A stretch of 64,000 bases of DNA from Bog-473 sp963843365 (GCA_963843365.1 CAWJKG010000002.1:1054001-1118000); one strand, 5' to 3'; positions 42,653 through 51,891 are shown, counted from the stretch's first letter. Made by a program: numbers and translations. The notes: generated from the letters alone by a model not told the origin.

Positions 42653-43870
42653 GTGAACTTCCAAGTCGATTCAGAAGTGGGTCAGCTGCGAGAGGTGATA
42701 GTGCATCGACCAGGTCTCGAGCTCTCCAGACTTACCCCGGAGAACATCGGCGAGCTGCTCTTCGACGATGTCATGTGGGCGAAGAAGGCACGAGAAGAGC
42801 ACGACGCCTTCGCCCAGGCTCTCCGCGACAAGGGCGTCCACGTCCACTATTACGGGCAGTTGCTGACCGAGACACTCGAGATCGATGAAGGACGCGCCTT
42901 CGTGCTGGACCGGGTGTGTACGCCGGAGAATCTGGGCCCGTCGCTCGTGGGTCCCGTTCGGGAGCTGTTCGAAGACCTCGACGGCAATCAGCTCGCCGAC
43001 TACCTGGTCGGGGGTGTCCTGAAGGCTGACCTGCACCCCAGCGGGACGCACAGCCTGAAATGGGACATGCTACGAACCGACGACTTCGTCCTGACGCCCC
43101 TCCCAAACCATCTCTTCCAACGGGACAACTCTTGCTGGATCTACAACGGAGTGACCATCAACCCGATGGCGAAGCCGGCTCGTCAGCGAGAAACCTTGCA
43201 TACCAGGGCGATCTACAAGTACCACCCACTGTTCGACGCCAAGTACACCGTCTACTACGGCGACGACGACATGTCGCACCAGCCGGCCACAATCGAAGGT
43301 GGCGACGTCCACGTCATCGGCCATCGGACTGTGCTGATCGGCATGGGAGAACGGACGACGCCGATGGCCGTGGAGACGGTCGCCAAGTCTCTGTTCAGCC
43401 ACGACCAGGCACAGCGGGTCATTGCCGTCGAGCTGCCGCATAGCCACGCCTTCATGCACCTGGACACCGTGATGTCAATGGTGGACACATCGACCTTCGT
43501 GCTCTATCCGTATTTCGACGAGAACCTGCGTAGCTGGACGGTGATGCCGGGGCAAACCCCGTCCAGCCTCAGTGTCACCCAGAACGAGGACCTCTGGCGC
43601 ACCCTGGCTGAGGCGCTTGAGGTCGATCGTGTCACGGTTCTGCGGACGGATGAAGACGTACGAGCAGCGGAGCGCGAGCAATGGGACGACGGGACGAATT
43701 ACCTCGCGGTCGCTCCCGGCGTGGTCTTCGGTTACGACCGCAACGTCAACACGAACACGATGTTGCGCCGGAACGGAATTGAGGTCGTCACGATCGCGGG
43801 TGAGGAGCTCGGTCGCGGTCGCGGTGGTCCTCGATGCATGACTTGTCCGCTAGAGCGGGATGCCGCCTGA
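42653..43870 (+). CDS. arcA: Arginine deiminase
   Basis: The 405-residue enzyme converts arginine to citrulline and ammonia. Family motifs are all present: VGQLREVIVHRPGLELSRLT, FQRDNSCWIYNGV, the EGGDVHVIG motif with the acidic residues, the catalytic HSHAFMHLDTVMSMVD and the C-terminal RCMTCPLERD, where the first Cys (about residue 395) is the expected nucleophile. Start is GTG with an AAAGAGG site. It is followed by arcB and arcC, giving a full pathway that makes one ATP per arginine. Confidence 0.95.
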   Translation: MNFQVDSEVGQLREVIVHRPGLELSRLTPENIGELLFDDVMWAKKAREEHDAFAQALRDKGVHVHYYGQLLTETLEIDEGRAFVLDRVCTPENLGPSLVGPVRELFEDLDGNQLADYLVGGVLKADLHPSGTHSLKWDMLRTDDFVLTPLPNHLFQRDNSCWIYNGVTINPMAKPARQRETLHTRAIYKYHPLFDAKYTVYYGDDDMSHQPATIEGGDVHVIGHRTVLIGMGERTTPMAVETVAKSLFSHDQAQRVIAVELPHSHAFMHLDTVMSMVDTSTFVLYPYFDENLRSWTVMPGQTPSSLSVTQNEDLWRTLAEALEVDRVTVLRTDEDVRAAEREQWDDGTNYLAVAPGVVFGYDRNVNTNTMLRRNGIEVVTIAGEELGRGRGGPRCMTCPLERDAA

Positions 43871-43937
43871 CTGTCGTTCCAGATCCCTGACACCCAGACG
43901 CTCACTCGCTGACTTCAAAAGAACTAGGAGATAGATC

Positions 43938-44942
43938 ATGAGTCTTTTCGGACGAAGCTTTCTCAAAGAACTCGACTTTACGAAGGAGGACTTCGAATCG
44001 CTGCTCGATCTCGCGTCCGCTCTACGCGACGAGAAACGGGCTCACTATGAGTTGCAGCGTCTTGTGGGTCGGAACATCGCGTTAATCTTCGAGAAGACCT
44101 CGACCAGAACTCGATCGGCCTTCGAGGTTGCCGCACACGATCAGGGGGCTCACGTCAGCTACCTCGGTCCTGGGGAGACGCAACTCGGAAAGAAGGAGAG
44201 CATCCGCGATACGGCGCGGGTCCTGGGTCGCATGTACGACGGGATCGAATTTCGCGGCTTCGCCCATCAAGACGTCGAGGATCTCGCGGAGTACGCCGGC
44301 GTGCCTGTCTGGAACGGCCTCACCGATCGGTGGCATCCGACGCAGATGCTTGCAGACATGTTGACCATGAGGGACCATTCGCAGAAACCGGTCGAAGAGA
44401 TTTCGTATTGCTACATCGGTGACGCCCGGAACAACACCGCCAACTCCTTGCTCGTCACCGGAGCCCTGCTGGGAATGGACACCAGGATCTGTGGACCCAG
44501 GGCATTGTGGCCCGACGACGACATCATTGCGATTGCCCGCCACCTGGCGGTTCGCAGCGATGCACGCCTGAAGATCACCGACGACCTCGATGAAGCAGTG
44601 CGGGGAGCTGACTTTCTCTACACGGACGTCTGGGTCTCGATGGGAGAGCCAACAGAGAGCTGGGCGGCACGAATCGAAGAGCTCCAACCGTTCCAGATCT
44701 CGTCAAGGGTCATGGCGCTGACCGAGAACCCGGGAACGAAGTTCATGCACTGTCTGCCGGCCATGCACGACCGCCACACTGAGCTGGGCGAGGTGCTTTA
44801 CGAAAAGTTCGGGCTCTCCGCTCTCGAGGTGACCGACGAGGTGTTCGAATCCCCGGCCTCGATCGTCTTCGAGCAGGCCGAGAATCGCCTGCACACAATC
44901 AAGGCAGTAATGGTGGCGACGTTGGAAGTACCTCGCGGGTGA
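43938..44942 (+). CDS. arcB: Ornithine carbamoyltransferase, catabolic
   Basis: The 334-residue enzyme has the carbamoyl-phosphate site STRTR (about residues 55-59), HPTQMLADMLTM, the ornithine-binding DVWVSMGE region, and HCLPAMHD with the catalytic Cys. The length and HCLPAMHDRHTELGE end match the catabolic type, which phosphorolyses citrulline to ornithine and carbamoyl phosphate. Located between arcA and arcC. An AGGAG site lies before the ATG. Nothing is missing. Confidence 0.95.
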   Translation: MSLFGRSFLKELDFTKEDFESLLDLASALRDEKRAHYELQRLVGRNIALIFEKTSTRTRSAFEVAAHDQGAHVSYLGPGETQLGKKESIRDTARVLGRMYDGIEFRGFAHQDVEDLAEYAGVPVWNGLTDRWHPTQMLADMLTMRDHSQKPVEEISYCYIGDARNNTANSLLVTGALLGMDTRICGPRALWPDDDIIAIARHLAVRSDARLKITDDLDEAVRGADFLYTDVWVSMGEPTESWAARIEELQPFQISSRVMALTENPGTKFMHCLPAMHDRHTELGEVLYEKFGLSALEVTDEVFESPASIVFEQAENRLHTIKAVMVATLEVPRG

Positions 44943-44949
44943 CGCAGCC

Positions 44950-45912
44950 GTGAAGATCGTGATTGCCCTGGGCGGCAACGCGCTGCTCGAGCGTGGCGAA
45001 AGACCGGACGCCGATATTCAAGAACATCATGTCCGGCGTGCGGCGAGGGCCCTGGCCCCACTCGTCAAGCAGCACAGTGTCGTCATCACCCATGGCAACG
45101 GCCCTCAAGTCGGTGTCCTGGCGCTCGAGAGTGAGGCAGACCCAGCATTGTCTCGTCCCTACTCGTTCGACTCCCTGGTCGCGGAGACGCAAGGCCTCAT
45201 TGGGAACTGGCTGCTGGCGGCAATCGAACACGCCGTCCCTGGCCATGAGGCCGTCTGCCTCCTGACGCGGACCCTGGTCGATGCCGCAGATCCCGGCTTC
45301 GCCGCGCCGACCAAGTATGTCGGCCGCGTCTACACGGCGCGTGAAGCGAAGGAGCTCAGCCGCCGGCACGGCTGGTCGATGCGACAAGACGGCGTCAGCT
45401 GGCGGCGGGTCGTTCCATCCCCCCAGCCGCTGGCGATCGTCGAGCTCGAAGAGGTCCGGGCGCTGCTCGACACTGGCCGGACAGTGATCTGTGCCGGCGG
45501 TGGAGGAGTTCCCGTCGTACGGGACGAGTATGGGGATCTTCGGGGCGTCGATGCGGTTGTCGACAAGGACCTCACGACCGCCCTCCTGGCCATCCAGTTA
45601 CAGGCAGATGCTCTCTTACTGCTGACAGATGTGGCCAATGTGCAGCTTGACTACGGCACCCCGAGCGCGCGGGCCATCGGGAGGACCACCGCCGAGGCCC
45701 TCCGCAAGCTCGACTTCGCCGCCGGATCGATGGGTCCCAAGGTTGAAGGAGCCTGTCGATTTGTCGAAGCGACCGGCGGCATGGCGGCAATCGGACGGCT
45801 GGCTGACGCTGCTCAAGTTCTGGACGGCGAGGCAGGAACCATCCTGTATCCAAATGGGTCGGCTGCGGGAGAGGCACCCACTTCCACCGAATCCCAGAAG
45901 GTCATGCCGTGA
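44950..45912 (+). CDS. arcC: Carbamate kinase
   Basis: A 320-residue amino-acid-kinase-fold enzyme that makes ATP from carbamoyl phosphate. Typical motifs: KIVIALGGNALLERGE, VVITHGNGPQVGVLALESEA, IVELEEVRALLDTGRTVICA, GGGGVPVV, VDKDLTTALLA, and GSMGPKVEGACRFVEATGG. GTG start, 7 bases beyond arcB, and the stop overlaps the next gene (USP) as GTGA. It provides the energy yield of the pathway. Confidence 0.95.
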   Translation: MKIVIALGGNALLERGERPDADIQEHHVRRAARALAPLVKQHSVVITHGNGPQVGVLALESEADPALSRPYSFDSLVAETQGLIGNWLLAAIEHAVPGHEAVCLLTRTLVDAADPGFAAPTKYVGRVYTAREAKELSRRHGWSMRQDGVSWRRVVPSPQPLAIVELEEVRALLDTGRTVICAGGGGVPVVRDEYGDLRGVDAVVDKDLTTALLAIQLQADALLLLTDVANVQLDYGTPSARAIGRTTAEALRKLDFAAGSMGPKVEGACRFVEATGGMAAIGRLADAAQVLDGEAGTILYPNGSAAGEAPTSTESQKVMP

Positions 45913-46391
45913 CAACATCAGAAGCGAGACCTACCGACAGTCCACCTCGTTTGGTCGTCGGTGTCGACGGCTCGTCGGCGTCGCTCAAAGGTCTTCATTG
46001 GGCATTGGACTATGCATCTGCAACGCAATCGAAGGTTGATGTGGTCATTGCATGGGACTGGCCGGCATCGCTGGCCTGGTCGGGCCCGTTCCCCTCCGAT
46101 TTCGATCCGAATATGAGTGCCCAGCAGATGCTCGACCTGCTTATCGCGCGTGAGCGTTCCAAGTATCCGAACCTCGCAGTCGAGGGTCGCGCCGTACAGG
46201 GCGATCCGGCAAACGTGCTGGAGTCGGCGTCTCATGGCGCATCTCTCCTGGTGGTGGGGCAAAGCGGGCACGGTGAGCTGGTTGGGCTTCTCCTGGGATC
46301 AGTGAGCGAGCACTGTGTGACCCATGCCCATTGTCCGGTCCTCGTCTTTCGAGAGGACCAATGCGGCACGCCCACCGGAGCGTCCTCGTAG
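45909..46391 (+). CDS. Universal stress protein, last gene of the arc operon
   Basis: The 160-residue USP starts with PPRLVVGVDGSSASLKGLHW and has GRAVQGDPANVLESASHGAS in the middle, with ATP-binding loop GQSGHGELVGLLLGSVSEHC. Its GTG overlaps the carbamate kinase stop by four bases, so it is translated together with the arginine pathway. This location ties a USP that probably binds ATP to an ATP-producing pathway. Confidence 0.92.
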   Translation: MTTSEARPTDSPPRLVVGVDGSSASLKGLHWALDYASATQSKVDVVIAWDWPASLAWSGPFPSDFDPNMSAQQMLDLLIARERSKYPNLAVEGRAVQGDPANVLESASHGASLLVVGQSGHGELVGLLLGSVSEHCVTHAHCPVLVFREDQCGTPTGASS

Positions 46392-46420
46392 CGGCCGGCT
46401 CTGAGACTGACCGCAGCTCC

Positions 46421-46456
46421 GGGACCAAGGTCCCGGACGGTCAGGACCTTCGCGCT
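46421..46456 (+). promoter_or_regulatory. DosR-like box for the 207-residue membrane protein
   Basis: A perfect GGGACCAAGGTCCC box at 46421-46434, followed 22 bases later by a half-conserved AGGACCTTCGCGCT at 46443-46456. The start codon is at 46535. In this pair the better box is the distal one. Confidence 0.65.
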
Positions 46457-46534
46457 CGTTTCTTTTGGCTTCCACGTCGTGACAATGAGACCGGATCTCC
46501 TCGCAAGGAGGGGTGAGAGCGAAGGAGAACAGAG

Positions 46535-47158
46535 ATGCAACGCAAGGTGTTCGATGTGTTGGCAAGCACCGCAGGGATTCTCATGGTGTTGATGCTCGTG
46601 ATTGCAGGGGTGCTGTTGATGTGGGGCTACAGCTTCGCTAACTCCAACGTGCACAACCAGCTGGCTGAGCAACAGATTACGTTCCCCAGCAAGGCCGCGT
46701 TTGCTCATCCAGTGGCGGGAAGCGAGATCACCCCGTCGATGATCCCTTCCGTGTCTCAGTACGCCGGACAACAACTGACCACCGCTCAGCAGGCGGAGGT
46801 CTACGCGGACGACTTCATCGCGGTGCACCTCAAGGAGATCGGCGGGGGTCTGACCTACTCCCAGCTCAGCGCGAAGGCCATGGCGCTGCCCAAGGGTTCG
46901 GCGGCCTACGCCGCTGAGGAGGCGAAAGTGCAGACGGTCTTCCAGGGCACCACCCTTCGTGGTCTTCTCCTTGAGGCTTATGCCTTCGGAACGATCGCCA
47001 CGATCGCGCTGATCGGAGCCATCACCGCTTTTGTCCTCGCCGCCCTGATGGCGGTCCTGGTCGTGTTCGGCATCGTGCACGCACGGAGAGTCTCCGAGAG
47101 TGCCGAGCTTGAGGTCCACGCCCACCACGCCAAGACGGGGAGCCTGGCCACGGCCTGA
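46535..47158 (+). CDS. Two-helix membrane protein of unknown function
   Basis: The 207-residue protein has an N-terminal helix (about 12-35, TAGILMVLMLVIAGVLLMWG), an external domain of about 100 residues (QQITFPSKAAFAHPVAGSEI, YADDFIAVHLKEIGGGLTYS) and a second helix (about 155-185) with a polar tail that includes several His. An AAGGAG site precedes the ATG. It stands alone behind a DosR-like box, so it is probably a hypoxia-induced envelope protein. No motif for a known activity is seen. Confidence 0.75.
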   Translation: MQRKVFDVLASTAGILMVLMLVIAGVLLMWGYSFANSNVHNQLAEQQITFPSKAAFAHPVAGSEITPSMIPSVSQYAGQQLTTAQQAEVYADDFIAVHLKEIGGGLTYSQLSAKAMALPKGSAAYAAEEAKVQTVFQGTTLRGLLLEAYAFGTIATIALIGAITAFVLAALMAVLVVFGIVHARRVSESAELEVHAHHAKTGSLATA

Positions 47159-47340
47159 ACCGACCCTGACTGATTGGCCCGCAAGGCGCTTCATCCGGTC
47201 CCGCGGTTTCTCGGACTGGATGGAGCGCCTTTGTGGAGGGCCATCGGCCTGCAATCGGAGCACCCGGACCTCCATGTTGGAAACGGCACCATTACCCACC
47301 TATACCGTTGATGGACGAATGAAGCGGAGGGCAGGTGGCA

Positions 47341-48237
47341 ATGGCAGAGATGGCCATACGCGCCGAGGGCTTGACCAAACGGTACGGCGGCTCGGTTGCT
47401 CTCGACCACCTCGATCTCGAGGTGGTCCAGGGTCAAGTGGTCGGTTACCTCGGGCCCAACGGTGCGGGCAAGACAACGACTCTCCGGCTTCTTCTCGGGC
47501 TCATTCGACCCACGCACGGGCGGTGTCGGGTCTTCGGCCTCGACTGCCAGCGCCAGACAGTCCAGGCGCACCGGCGATTGGGCTTCGTGGCCGGTGAGGC
47601 GAGCCTCTGGCCTTCGCTCACCGGAGCTGAAACGCTGACGTTGCTCGGACGTGTCCATGGTCGAGTCGATGTCGACTACCGGGATGCGTTGATCGACCGA
47701 TTCGACCTCGATCCGACGAAGAAGGTCCGTGCGTACTCAAAGGGGAATCGCCAGAAGGTGATCCTGATCGCCGCCCTGATGGTTCGGCCCGATCTCCTCA
47801 TTTTGGACGAGCCGACGAGCGGGCTCGATCCTCTGATGGAGCAGGCGTTCCGGCACTGCATCGGAGAAGCTCGGGACCGCGGGCAGACCGTCTTTCTGTC
47901 CTCGCACGTCCTGAGCGAGGTGGAAGCCTTGTGCGACCGGGTGGGCATTCTGCGAGAAGGAAAGTTAATCGAGATGGGCACTTTGTCGGAAATGCGCCAC
48001 TTGAGCGCGCTCAGCGTGGAGGCGACCCTTGGCGGACCCATTCCAGATCTCTCGGGCCTCCCCGGCGTGAGTTCGGTGGAGATCGAAGGACAGACGATCC
48101 GCTGCCAGGTGCGGGGTCCGATCGAGCCGCTCCTGAAGGTCCTGACAGAGGTCGGTGTCACGCAACTCGTGAGCCGAGAACCTTCGCTCGAGGAGCTGTT
48201 CCTCGCCCTCTACGGCGCCGATGGCAATGCTCCCTGA
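47341..48237 (+). CDS. ABC exporter ATPase
   Basis: The 298-residue ATPase has Walker A GPNGAGKTT, signature YSKGNRQKVILIAAL, Walker B LLILDEPTSGLDP and switch His in SSHVLSEVEALCDRVGIL. The YSKGNRQKV variant of the signature and C-terminal extension are typical of ATPases paired with large ABC-2 permeases of the drug or polyketide exporter type. It forms a pair with the next gene, which overlaps it by 17 bases. Start ATG 47341 with GGAGGGCAG site. Confidence 0.9.
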   Translation: MAEMAIRAEGLTKRYGGSVALDHLDLEVVQGQVVGYLGPNGAGKTTTLRLLLGLIRPTHGRCRVFGLDCQRQTVQAHRRLGFVAGEASLWPSLTGAETLTLLGRVHGRVDVDYRDALIDRFDLDPTKKVRAYSKGNRQKVILIAALMVRPDLLILDEPTSGLDPLMEQAFRHCIGEARDRGQTVFLSSHVLSEVEALCDRVGILREGKLIEMGTLSEMRHLSALSVEATLGGPIPDLSGLPGVSSVEIEGQTIRCQVRGPIEPLLKVLTEVGVTQLVSREPSLEELFLALYGADGNAP

Positions 48238-49882
48238 CATCGCCGTGCGATCCCCGGTGAGCTCGCCACTCCGGGTCGAACGATCAGCCGGCTCGGCCGT
48301 CGCCCTGGTGACTGCCAGCAAGGCTGCTCGCTCGGGATTCCTTTGGGGGCTGATCTTCGGCCTCGCTATCGCCTCGTCGGAGATCAGCTACGTCAAGATC
48401 TACACCAACTCAGCACAGCGCGACGCTCTGGCCGCCGCCTACGGATCGAACAAAGCGATGAGTGCACTCTTCGGCCCCGCACCTCAGCTCCAGACCGTGA
48501 GTGGCTTCACGGCTTTCAAGATCTCCATGACGCTCATGCTCCTCGGGGCGGTGTGGGGAATCCTGACCAGCACGAGATTGCTCCGTGGCGAAGAGGACTC
48601 TGGCCGCTGGGACCTTCTGCTTGTGGGTCTCACGACACGGCGGCGCGCTGCCGGCCTGGCCATTGGCGGTCTTGGCGTCGGAGCCCTGACCCTGTGGATC
48701 ACGACCGCCGGCATCGCCGTCTTGTCGGGACGGAGCTCGAGTGTTCGGATCACTGGAGGTTCTTCGCTGTATTTCGCCCTGGCCATGGTGGCGACTGCCG
48801 TCATGTTCCTGGCCGTCGGGGCCGTGACGAGCCAGCTGGCGGCGACCCGCCGCCAGGCCGCCTCCATCGGCGCTGCCTTCCTCGGGGTGAGCTACGCCGT
48901 CCGCCTGATCGCGGACGCGGGAGTGGGCTTCCATGGACTGATCTGGGTCTCTCCGTTGGGCTGGGTCGAGGAACTCGAACCTCTCACTTCGCCGCAACCC
49001 CTGGCCTTCTTGCCTATCGTCGGCTTCAGCGCCTTGCTCGCCATTGGCACCGTCACCCTCGCCGGTCGGCGCGACGTCGGCAAGAGCATCGTGCCCGACC
49101 GGGTGCACACTCGCTCCCATCTCCGACTGCTCCGCGGCCCGACGGGTCTTGCCCTCCGATTGCAGCGGGCCAGTGTCATCGGCTGGTGGGTGTCGATCTC
49201 ATTGTCCGCACTGCTCTTCGGAGTGATTGCCAGGTCTGCTGGGAGCACGCTCTCCGGTTCGTCCAGGGAGGTATTTTCCAAACTCGGAGCACCGGGGACC
49301 GGCGCGCGCGCTGTCCTCGGGGCGTGCTTCCTCATCCTTGCTGTTCTCGTTGCCTTCCTCGCAGCAGGCCAGGTCACCGCGGCGCGCACCGAGGAGTCCG
49401 AGGGCAGGCTTGACCACATGCTGATTCAACCGGTCTCGCGTACGTCCTGGCTCGGGGGACGGCTCTTGTCGGACTTGGTATTCCTGCTCGTCAGCGGCAT
49501 CGCCGCGGCGCTCTTCACGTGGCTCGGTGCAGTGAGCCAGCACGCTGGAGTGACCTTCACGACACTGTTGGGAGCTGGCGTCAACCTCGTGCCTCCCGCA
49601 ATCGTTGTCGCGGGGTTCGGCGTCCTCACCTTTGGAATACGACCCCGGCTGACATCGATCGCCGTCTACGGGCTCTTGGCCTGGTCACTCCTCATCGTCA
49701 TCGTCGGAGGCATCGGCGCCATCAATCACTGGGTGCTGGATACCTCGGTGTTTCATCACATGGCCTCTGCGCCGGCCGTACCTCCGAACTGGGAGGCCAA
49801 CGGAATCATGACCGTGATCGGAACGGCGTGCGCGCTCGTGGGAGGGTACGCGTTCAGTAGACGTGACATCCAAGGAGAATGA
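48221..49882 (+). CDS. ABC-2 type permease (multidrug/antibiotic exporter type)
   Basis: The 553-residue protein has about twelve helices in two halves, as in fused ABC-2 permeases of polyketide exporters: SEISYVKIYTNSAQRDALAA after helix 1, EEDSGRWDLLLVGLTTRRRA as the first coupling loop, and TEESEGRLDHMLIQPVSRTS as the second. It works with the ATPase before it. Substrate unknown. No DosR-like box is seen before the pair. Confidence 0.88.
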   Translation: MAMLPDIAVRSPVSSPLRVERSAGSAVALVTASKAARSGFLWGLIFGLAIASSEISYVKIYTNSAQRDALAAAYGSNKAMSALFGPAPQLQTVSGFTAFKISMTLMLLGAVWGILTSTRLLRGEEDSGRWDLLLVGLTTRRRAAGLAIGGLGVGALTLWITTAGIAVLSGRSSSVRITGGSSLYFALAMVATAVMFLAVGAVTSQLAATRRQAASIGAAFLGVSYAVRLIADAGVGFHGLIWVSPLGWVEELEPLTSPQPLAFLPIVGFSALLAIGTVTLAGRRDVGKSIVPDRVHTRSHLRLLRGPTGLALRLQRASVIGWWVSISLSALLFGVIARSAGSTLSGSSREVFSKLGAPGTGARAVLGACFLILAVLVAFLAAGQVTAARTEESEGRLDHMLIQPVSRTSWLGGRLLSDLVFLLVSGIAAALFTWLGAVSQHAGVTFTTLLGAGVNLVPPAIVVAGFGVLTFGIRPRLTSIAVYGLLAWSLLIVIVGGIGAINHWVLDTSVFHHMASAPAVPPNWEANGIMTVIGTACALVGGYAFSRRDIQGE

Positions 49883-49951
49883 GTCACTCGCTCGGTCACC
49901 GCGGCAATGCGCCCCGGGAACCGCTCAGAACAGTTCCGTCCACGAATCGAA

Positions 49952-51376
49952 CTACTGATCTCTCTCCGCAGCACCCTGGCATCGCTCAACCAGGGATTCG
50001 TGACACGCTTGCACCCCAGCACAGAAGACCTGAGCATCGGGGCACGTCGCCGGATCGCTGAGCACACCTAGGTTGAACTGATGTTCGTACGAGGCTGCAG
50101 CCACCGCCAGACTCTGATTTCCGACGAGGGGCAGGATCGGAAAGGCCTCGACAAGCCTGGCGCCGAGGGCATACAGCGGTACCGGCGGACCTGGAACATT
50201 TGTCACGATGAGGTTGAAAAAGGGCTGGTAGTGCATGATCCCTGTTCCCTTGGCCAGGAGGTCTTGGGGGATTGGTTCGAGGAATCGCAAGACGGAGGCG
50301 GCGGCGAGTGCCTGGTGGCGACGCTTGTCCTCGCCGACTTCGGCCGACACCGCCGTCAGCACGTCCACGATGTCGTTCAGGCCGACGGGAAGTCGGACAA
50401 AGAGTGCCGAGACACTGTTGCCCAGATCCCGGCCTTCGGAGTTGACGAGTCCCACCGGAACGAGGACCTGGAGCTCGCTCGTCTCCGTCAACTCTCCCCT
50501 GCTCTCGAGGAGGGCTCTCATGCCGCCCGCGACCAACGTCAAGAGGACATCGTTGATCGTGCTGCCGAAGAAGTGAGCGACCTCGTGCACGTCATCCAAG
50601 GGCAGCCGGACGAAATCCACGGCTCGTGCGGTGGTGATCAATCCGTTCAGAGACGACTTGGGGGCCACAATGCGAGGTGTGACAATCGTGCCGAACGCTC
50701 GAGCGAGATCGGTCAACTCCCGAGTGCGCCGGATCGGATGCAGAACGGCCTCGACGTACCACTTGGCCACCCGAACCGGCATCGTCCCCAAGCGAAGGAG
50801 ATCGTCTGCCGCTGCCTGCCAGGCCGGCGCGCCACCAGCTGGGTTCCAAGGGGCGACGGGCTCGTCGAATGGAGGCGACTCGGGCGACAGATCGAAGAGG
50901 ACGGTGGCCAACTCGGCGGCGGCCAATCCGTCGGCCATGGAGTGGTGGAGTCGCTCGACGAGGCCGACACGACCCTCTTCCAAGCCTTCCACAAAGGTCA
51001 GATCCCACAACGGGCGAGCCCGATCCAGCGGGACTGACATCAGATCGGCACAGAGCTGGCGGAGTTCCAGTTTCGTAGCGGGAGGCGTGAGTTGGCACAC
51101 ACGCACGTGCTCCGTGATATCGAAGTCGGGATAATCGAGCCATGCCGGTGGCGCCTGACCGAGGGGGCTCGCGCAGGGTCGTTGTCGCAGTTTCGGCACC
51201 AACGTCAACCGGCCAGCAATGAGACGGCGAATGTCTGCAATGCGGAAGTTGCCCTGCGCGTCGTACAGATGCCGACCATCGAAGATCCCGACAGACGCCA
51301 TGTGCATCGGCGTCGTGTCGGACTCCGCGTGCAGAAAAGAGGCGTCAAGTGCGGTAAGGGTTTGCGGTCGCTTCAC
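49952..51376 (-). CDS. Wax ester synthase/diacylglycerol acyltransferase
   Basis: The 474-residue enzyme of the WS/DGAT family makes triacylglycerol or wax esters for storage. It has LTALDASFLHAESDTTPMHM, the catalytic HHSMADG (HHxxxDG), and PLDRARPLWDLTFVEGLEEG. The C-terminal domain has NSVSALFVRLPVGLNDIVDV and FNLIVTNVPGPPVPLYALGA. Tgs1 of M. tuberculosis (same family) is a DosR regulon member. I chose GTG 51376 because it overlaps the stop of a small leader frame (GTGA); the longer frame to 51508 reaches too close to the DosR-like box at 51527. Confidence 0.9.
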   Translation of the reverse strand: MKRPQTLTALDASFLHAESDTTPMHMASVGIFDGRHLYDAQGNFRIADIRRLIAGRLTLVPKLRQRPCASPLGQAPPAWLDYPDFDITEHVRVCQLTPPATKLELRQLCADLMSVPLDRARPLWDLTFVEGLEEGRVGLVERLHHSMADGLAAAELATVLFDLSPESPPFDEPVAPWNPAGGAPAWQAAADDLLRLGTMPVRVAKWYVEAVLHPIRRTRELTDLARAFGTIVTPRIVAPKSSLNGLITTARAVDFVRLPLDDVHEVAHFFGSTINDVLLTLVAGGMRALLESRGELTETSELQVLVPVGLVNSEGRDLGNSVSALFVRLPVGLNDIVDVLTAVSAEVGEDKRRHQALAAASVLRFLEPIPQDLLAKGTGIMHYQPFFNLIVTNVPGPPVPLYALGARLVEAFPILPLVGNQSLAVAAASYEHQFNLGVLSDPATCPDAQVFCAGVQACHESLVERCQGAAERDQ

Positions 51377-51480
51377 GGCGGGTTGCCGCCCGCACGACGC
51401 ACCTGGGCCGATGGCGCAGGCAAGCTCTTCGCGCGGCTCGCTGCGGCGCGCCGTTCCAGAGTCTGGTTCAGCAGTGTCAT
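51373..51480 (-). CDS. 35-residue leader peptide coupled to the DGAT gene
   Basis: An ATG at 51480 with a strong GAGGAG site (about 51486-51491) opens a frame MTLLNQTLERRAAASRAKSL and on to GGNPP, ending in TGA that overlaps the GTG of the acyltransferase gene as GTGA. The box-promoter upstream predicts a transcript start about 10 bases before this ATG. It is short and basic. It is probably a translated leader whose translation opens the acyltransferase start. Confidence 0.5.
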   Translation of the reverse strand: MTLLNQTLERRAAASRAKSLPAPSAQVRRAGGNPP

Positions 51481-51526
51481 CGCATCTCCTCGACCCAGTA
51501 TCCAACAAGGAGTGGGGAACGGCGTA

Positions 51527-51561
51527 GGGACCAAGGTCCCAGGCGGAAAGACCTCGGTCCT
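51527..51561 (-). promoter_or_regulatory. DosR-like tandem boxes for the DGAT gene
   Basis: The perfect GGGACCAAGGTCCC at 51527-51540 reads, toward the gene, GGGACCTTGGTCCC followed by TA. A second box AAGACCTCGGTCCT at 51548-51561 is 21 bases further out. GATACT (51502 to 51497) is a candidate -10. Confidence 0.75.
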
Positions 51562-51877
51562 AGGTTCACGCACACCCGGCACCAGGAGACCCTCGCAAGG
51601 GTCGCCGCACCTCCGGCGCTCGCGTCGGGACAGGATCCAACGACCGGGAATGGAATGTGTCGTGGATGAACATGCAACCGCATCGACCAGTAGGCCGTTC
51701 GTAACTCCGGAAGATCGTGCCGGGTCCAGGACAACCGAATGAGCGTCGCGGCGGCGAGCCAGATCGCCACCCCGACAGCCAGGACCCACCGGTGTGGAGC
51801 CAAACGAGATCACGATGACCCCCCGATGGCTACCGCCTGCCTGCCTTCCTGGTCCGGCTGGGCGGTGGTCCCGAGAA
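51562..51877. other. Intergenic stretch between divergent promoters
   Basis: No well-supported gene. A minus-strand frame (51477-51803, TTG start) with one hydrophobic segment covers this stretch, but it also covers the acyltransferase promoter boxes and has no ribosome binding site. I do not call it a gene. Confidence 0.4.
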
Positions 51878-51891
51878 AGGACTTAGGTCCT
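51878..51891 (+). promoter_or_regulatory. DosR-like box upstream of the 49-residue protein
   Basis: AGGACTTAGGTCCT, a perfect palindrome with TTAG centre, closer to the mycobacterial form than the other sites. The 49-residue gene starts 94 bases downstream. No promoter-side TA. Confidence 0.5.

Noticed and set aside
51377..51508. Longer start of the acyltransferase at ATG 51508
   Set aside because: It lies only 18 bases from the box, covers the well-formed leader frame with its ribosome binding site, and the extra residues are not like the family N terminus.
51477..51803. Minus-strand frame with one hydrophobic segment
   Set aside because: TTG start without ribosome binding site, and it spans the acyltransferase promoter boxes; judged a chance frame.
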